Source: Calycina herbarum
Lineage: Eukaryota; Ascomycota; Leotiomycetes; Helotiales; Pezizellaceae
Assembly (NCBI GenBank): GCA_001414485.1
Contig: LLEY01000373.1
Location: forward strand, 1 to 11,120
DNA: 11,120 bases
Direction of reading: 5' to 3'
Made by a program: the position numbers and the translations under genes
Part shown: in pieces, positions 6,840 through 11,120 of the stretch
Position numbering within the stretch: position 1 is the first letter of the stretch
Layout: each line of letters begins with the position of its first letter
Notes under the pieces: model-generated
Database searches by the model: none
Told to the model about the DNA's origin: nothing
Seen by the model: the letters and a program-made list of their open reading frames with translations, nothing else

Positions 6840-7299
6840 AGCCTAGCGTGTCCCTACGCTAGAATATAACCTTAAAATATGTTATTAGAAAGATATTAAT
6901 CTTTCCTTATATATAAACATGTCCTTCTCTTATATTAAACGGAAAGAGCGTCTAGCTCTTATTATATAAATCGAATCCGTGTAACGTCTAGTAATAACCT
7001 GTTCTTTTTATTATAAACAGTCTTGTCGATGTTTTCTAGAGCTCTCTAAGTCCTCTCGTTGTTCTAAGTATATTCGATTAAAAAGGTCCTATAATAGCCC
7101 TAGCTATCTCGACGTTCTATACTCTAGGCCTTGAAAACCTGTATATTGATTTTTCTTTAGTCTTATATATAAACGATTTCCTATTACTTCTCCGAGTCCT
7201 CCTCTCTTAAGTCCTTCTCTTAAGTCCTCGTCTACCTGGTTTCCTACCTTCGAGATAGCTTCTTTTGTTAAGCAGGTACTCTCTAATAATATGTCCTTA
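6840..7299 (-). other. C-terminal tail or 3' untranslated part of the gypsy relic
   Basis: After the chromodomain the minus-strand frame continues through NPGLPRTRDQG-like sequence near 7300-7340 and then through a basic, Arg/Lys-rich stretch with RIP-type stops. It is unclear where translation ended. A readable patch, ENIDKTVYNKKNRLLLDVTR, lies near 6980-7040. CpA/TpG depletion is less extreme than in the core of Pol. No separate gene is seen. Confidence 0.45.
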
Positions 7300-7377
7300 T
7301 CTAACCCTGGTCCCGAGTTCTAGGCAGCCCTAGGTTTTATTAGTAGAACTTCTGAAGTTCTCTTAGGTAATGGTTAA

Positions 7378-7490
7378 GGTTATTCTTTAGCTCCTAAGTG
7401 TTTTCTAAGTGTAGGTAATCTAACTATTTTATTAAATACTTAACCTATCCTCTAATAAGTTTATAGTTAAGAATCCTCTTAACTTTGTAC
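7378..7490 (-). other. Chromodomain at the C-terminus of the gypsy integrase
   Basis: The minus-strand frame of the integrase reads EYKVKRILNYKLIRG, a stop at a Trp/Gln/Arg-type codon, VKYLIK, a stop at the expected Trp, then LDYLHLENT, a stop at the expected Trp, then ELK. This is the standard chromodomain layout E-Y-x-V-x-x-I-L ... Y-L-x-K-W-x-x-Y-x-x-x-E-N-T-W-E. It places the element among chromoviruses, whose integrase chromodomain is thought to steer insertion to heterochromatin. The context, an AT-rich repeat island, fits such targeting. Both tryptophans expected in the second half have become stops. Confidence 0.85.
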
Positions 7491-9127
7491 TCGGTGTTTA
7501 AGTTTACTAGTTGAATTTCTATAAGTAGAGCTAGTAGTACTCCTAGTAGTGCTAGTTCAAGTAGGGATATATAAAATACTAGGTAGATGTTTATTATCTT
7601 TAGTAGTACTAATTTATAATTTAAAGGTCTCTTAACTCGTTTGATTTTAAATAGTCTAAGTTTCTTATAATCTAGTTTATTACTTAGTCTTTTTATATCG
7701 ATGTTTTTTTATACTAAGTAGACTTTATCCCTCTCTTTTAGTATTAGCTCTTAACTACGTTGCTTATTATAGTAGTATACGTTTCTTTTAGTAATAAATT
7801 ATAAGTCTTCTATAAGTTCTTTATATAACCTCTTAATCTTCGAGACCTGAATATAAGTAAGTTGATTATCGATAGTTATAGACAGCGGTTCTTAATACGC
7901 CGTTAGTTTATATCCAAAGTTAGTATAGAATAGCGTAACAAGTGTTGTTTCTGTTACTAAACTGTTATAAGCAAACTATGCTAAAGGCAGCAGTTCTACC
8001 TAGTTGTCTTACTAGTAGTTTATATAATAATAAAGGTATATTTCTACTACTTAGTTTATACGTTCGTTTCCTCTATTTGTCTAAGAGTAGAAAGCTATAA
8101 AGAGCTTCCTTTTCGCACCTAATTATTCTATAAGAGCGATCTAAAATTTAGAGGTAAAGAGCTTGTCTCTATCTAAGAGTATTTCTTCTAATAGTCTATG
8201 TCTTAAGACTACTTCCCTAAGAAATATAAATACTAATTCCTTAGCTATACTTAACTCTATATATACTATTAGAATTATATACTTCGTAAGTCGTTCTATA
8301 ATAACCAGGATTACGTTATACTTAACTCCTATTATCGGATCTTTAGATTTTAGTAACTTAATAATGAAATCTATAAATATTGATTTCTAAGGTATTTATA
8401 GTATTAGAGTAGTATTTATCTATTTATAAGAAGTATAGTAGGAAGCTTTATTCCTAGTATAAGTATTATATTCTACTATTACTTCCTTAACTATCGTAGA
8501 TAACCGATTAATATAGTAGTACTATTTTATCTACTAAAGAGTTCTACGAATTCCTTAGTAGCTATAAGCAAGTATAGTATAGTATTCTTATACGAACTCT
8601 TTTATATACGAGCTAGGAACCTATAGTTTCCCTTTTATATACTAGTTATAACCTTTATAGATGCTTTAAATTTTATCTATCTAGATATCGTTTATTACTA
8701 CTATCTTATATATAGTAGGTACTAAGTCGCTATTTTCGTCGTATTTTAATATTACTATATCAACGTACTTTTTATTTTCCTTATAGCCTAGTTTCTATCT
8801 TAGAGTATCGGCTTAAGCGTTACTTATTCTATTAATATATCGAATAATTATCTTGAATCCTACTAAAGTTTTAGACTACCTAGCTAGGCGTCTAGTAATA
8901 AGTTCCTTAGTTATAGTAAATGTTTTCAGGTTCAGATAATTAGTAAGCACTATTACTAGGTATAACGTACTCTAGAGATAGATCCTCTATTCTTTAAGAG
9001 CTAGAACAATAGCTATAAGTTCTTTGTTATAAATACTATAGTTCTATTATACTATATTAAAAGTTTTCGAGAAATATACTATAGGTATAAAGTTTTCCTA
9101 TTTTATTTAGTTATAGATATACAACGC

Positions 9128-9131
9128 CTAC
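9128..9131 (-). other. Frameshift within RNase H of the gypsy relic
   Basis: Upstream, the frame reads PSIIETDALDIAV with codons ending at positions equal to 2 modulo 3. Downstream, homology continues one base over as ALYIYN, then NYSIYNKELIAIVLALKE, through integrase to the chromodomain. RIP makes only transitions, so this indel is a separate event, or a sequencing/assembly error. Confidence 0.75.
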
Positions 9132-10918
9132 TGCTATGTCTAAGGCGTCTGTTTCTATTATACTTGGTTTCTTATAATTAAAATTATATAGGATAGGTTT
9201 TACTATAAACCGTCTTTTAATTTCTTAGAAAGCCTTCTTAGCTATCTTATCCTAGATAAAAGTCATAGCTTTTCTAGTTAATATTAATATAGGTTTTATA
9301 ATCTTTATATAGTCTTTAATAAATAATTAATAGAAATTAGTAAATCCTAGGAAGGATTATATATCTTTAACGTTTTTTAGTAATTCTTATTTAATAATTA
9401 TATAGATCTTTTCTAGATCTATTTCTATTTTTCCTAAGCTAAATACCTATCTAAGGAAAAGAGTTTTCTTAACTCTAAACTTATATTTCGAAAGTTTTAA
9501 ACAAGAGTCTACTTTAATAAGTCTTCTTAAGACTTCCTTTACATAGCTCTTATATTCTTCTAGATTTTCTAAGAAAATTAATATATTATCTAGGTAATAT
9601 ATAACAGTTACTCTTAGAAGATCCTCTAGAATACTATTATTCTATCTCTAATAAGTAGCTAGTATATTAGTTAAACTAAAAGACATCACTATATACTTAT
9701 AGAGTCCTAATAGTAAGATAAACGTAGTCTTCTATTTATAGCCCGCCTTAATCCTAATTAATCTATAAGCGTTCTATTAATCTAGTTTCGTAAATTTCTT
9801 TACTTAGCCTAACTTATTCTACAAGTACTAGCTAGTTGATAACAGATAAGCGTTCTTAATTATTACGTTATTTAATTCCTTATAATCAATATATACTCGT
9901 CTATTTAGATCGTTCTTTTTCTTAATAATAAGTATATTTAAAGAGATAGGCGATTTAGATTTTCGAATATAGCTCTTCTTTATTCCTTATTAGATATAAC
10001 TTTCTAATAAAGCTAAGTTATTCTAGTTATATAGTCGAAGCTTCTGCTTCTTAAAGCTATAACCCTCTATTAATTTAATCTTATAATCCTATAGTTAATA
10101 TTTAGAAAGAGTACGTATATCTTCTAAGTCTTTAAACAATTTCGTAAATTCTCTATACTATATAGGTATTTCGTTATTAGCTTTCTTACTAACCTATAGA
10201 GGACCCTAGGCAAGGTGTTCTAGCACTTTAGAAGAGGTAGCGCTAATCTTGTTCTAGATTTAAAGTTATAACGGTAAACCTATATATTTACATTAACTAA
10301 AGGTTATTATTCTAGCCTTCTAATCGATTTCTAGATTATATTCCTAAATCTATAATATATCTAGTATTACTTCCTTACTCTCTATTTTAATAATATCGAA
10401 TTACATATCTAAATAGTATTCTTCGATACTAACTTTTATTAAAATAGTTTACTAATTAATAATCCTATTTTAGTATATAATATCTATTCTATTAACTACT
10501 CCTAGGCGATATAGTCTTATTCCTTTAATTAGAATATTCAGCTTTTCTCGAGCTATTAGAGAAATAAAGTTACTTATTACTTCTAAGTCTATTATAACTT
10601 ATAACTTCTTTCCTTATATTTCTATAGTTATTATCAAATATCTTTCTTCTAAAGTAGCGTTTAACTTCGCTTTAATATATTAGACTTCGAAAGATCGATT
10701 TTCTCGATTATAATTTTTTCTCTTCTTATTCTTATACTATAGAAAGAATTTTACTCTTTTCTTATGAACATATACTACTTTATATACTAATCTATATTCT
10801 ACGATTCCTATAGTCTTAGGAATTCCTCTTATAAATCGTTTTAGTAATTGTCTATAGTTATATTAGATCTTGTTAAAATAGTCACGTAAGAGGGCAGAAG
10901 GCAGAAGTCAAGGGTATA

Positions 10919-11010
10919 AATTATGTGTATATGTGTGTGTGTATATGTGTGTGTGTATGTGTGTGTGTGTATGTGTGTGTGTGTATGTGTGTGTGTGTAT
11001 GTGTGTGTGT
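10919..11010 (+). repeat. TG-rich microsatellite of A2
   Basis: (TG)n broken by TA at intervals of about 14-16 bases, giving a higher-order repeat of TATG(TG)n blocks. It corresponds to the 14-bp units at 2515-2578 and the CA tract at 4226-4283. Confidence 0.9.
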
Positions 11011-11056
11011 CCTGGGTAGACGTCCCAGGACCTAGTTATATACACATGTGTATAAA

Positions 11057-11120
11057 GGACTCTTTGTATATACGCATTCGGAATACGTATGCGGTGTACA
11101 AAGGACTCTTTGTATATACG
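11057..11120 (-). repeat. Start of the 46-bp minisatellite in A2
   Basis: AAAGGACTCTTTGTATATACGCATTCGGAATACG... in inverted orientation matches the last units of the array at 4121-4190; a second core starts at 11095. At least one and a half units are present before the window ends, so copy number is unknown. Confidence 0.9.

Larger units (their letters stand above)
7300..10873 (-). pseudogene. Chromodomain Ty3/gypsy Gag-Pol polyprotein relic, RIP-killed, 5'-truncated
   Basis: The order is that of Ty3/gypsy. The C-terminal end of Gag (10650-10873) is cut at 10873 by repeat A2. Protease follows from about 10650; its catalytic Asp survives at 10587-10589, but the Ser-Gly-Ala after it reads Leu-Glu-Val. 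Reverse transcriptase lies at about 10130-9480, with DYKELNN near 9870 and the YLDD box now YLDN (second Asp AAT at 9585-9587). RNase H has ETD at 9147-9149, and the Asp of its T-D-H motif is now Asn (8939-8941). Integrase follows: its zinc-finger cysteines are Tyr (8459-8461, 8468-8470) and its second His is Tyr (8558-8560). Its D,D35E triad is kept at 8369-8371, 8171-8173 and 8063-8065. The C-terminal chromodomain is at about 7380-7475. A one-base frame change occurs in RNase H at 9128-9131; upstream and downstream each stay in one frame. Many stops fall at Gln or Trp positions. The element once copied itself through RNA and inserted its cDNA. Confidence 0.93.
10876..11120 (+). mobile_element. 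A2: second copy of the A terminal arm, inserted in gypsy gag, runs off the window
   Basis: Begins AAATAGTCACGTAAGAGGG after TA (10874-10875) and is the near-identical inverted copy of the A1 right arm. In order it holds the CAGAAGGCAGAAGTCAAGGG segment, the TG tract, the CCTGGG/CCCAGG hairpin, the CCTAGTTATATACACATGTG block and the first 46-bp units. The gypsy Gag frame can be read right up to 10869-10873 and stops being recognisable at the boundary, so A2 interrupts the retroelement. The other end and any target duplication lie outside the window. CpA and TpG are well preserved, so this copy has barely been touched by RIP, unlike the gypsy sequence beside it. Confidence 0.8.

Noticed and set aside
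8163..8390. Plus-strand 75-codon open frame
   Set aside because: It is antisense to the integrase core of the minus-strand gypsy relic, where the protein motifs are clear.

Overview
The window looks like a transposon graveyard from a filamentous ascomycete (Pezizomycotina). No intact host gene is visible. Most of the sequence is very AT-rich, crowded with TpA, and strongly depleted in CpA and TpG on both strands. Coding frames can still be followed by protein similarity, but they are full of in-frame TAG/TAA codons and of His-to-Tyr, Cys-to-Tyr and Asp-to-Asn changes. This is the signature of repeat-induced point mutation (RIP), a fungal process. The species cannot be named from the sequence.

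Layout, left to right. At 1-127 there is a terminal sequence, here called B-end. At 128 to about 1140 there is a low-RIP stretch with no recognisable gene. From about 1240 to 2465 there is a RIP-damaged plus-strand Ty3/gypsy relic whose aspartic-protease region is readable. At 2468-4338 lies a composite inverted-repeat element (A1): a left arm, a nested TIR element (B, 2960-3784) flanked by a 9-bp direct repeat, and a right arm with a 46-bp tandem array and a CA-rich microsatellite. At 4433 to about 5880 there is a dead pogo/Fot1-type DD35D transposase. At 5885-6467 there is RIP-damaged sequence I cannot assign. At 6468-6826 there is a probable gypsy LTR, and at about 7300-10873 the minus-strand Gag-Pol of that chromodomain gypsy element (protease, RT, RNase H, integrase, chromodomain). 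At 10876-11120 a second copy of the A terminal arm (A2) interrupts gag, in inverted orientation to the right arm of A1.

How the parts fit. The relative order of events can partly be read. A1 begins inside the plus-strand gypsy relic, B lies inside A1, and A2 breaks the minus-strand gypsy. The A arms and the outer ends of B carry far fewer RIP changes than the gypsy and pogo relics, which fits later arrival or protection. The interior of B carries a gag-protease fragment related to the minus-strand gypsy element, so B looks like a TIR element that picked up retrotransposon sequence. Nothing here appears able to make a working protein. The most novel-looking items are the A family (TIRs joined to a palindromic 46-bp minisatellite) and B (TIR element with captured gag-protease). 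All alignments were made by eye, so coordinates of decayed features are approximate.
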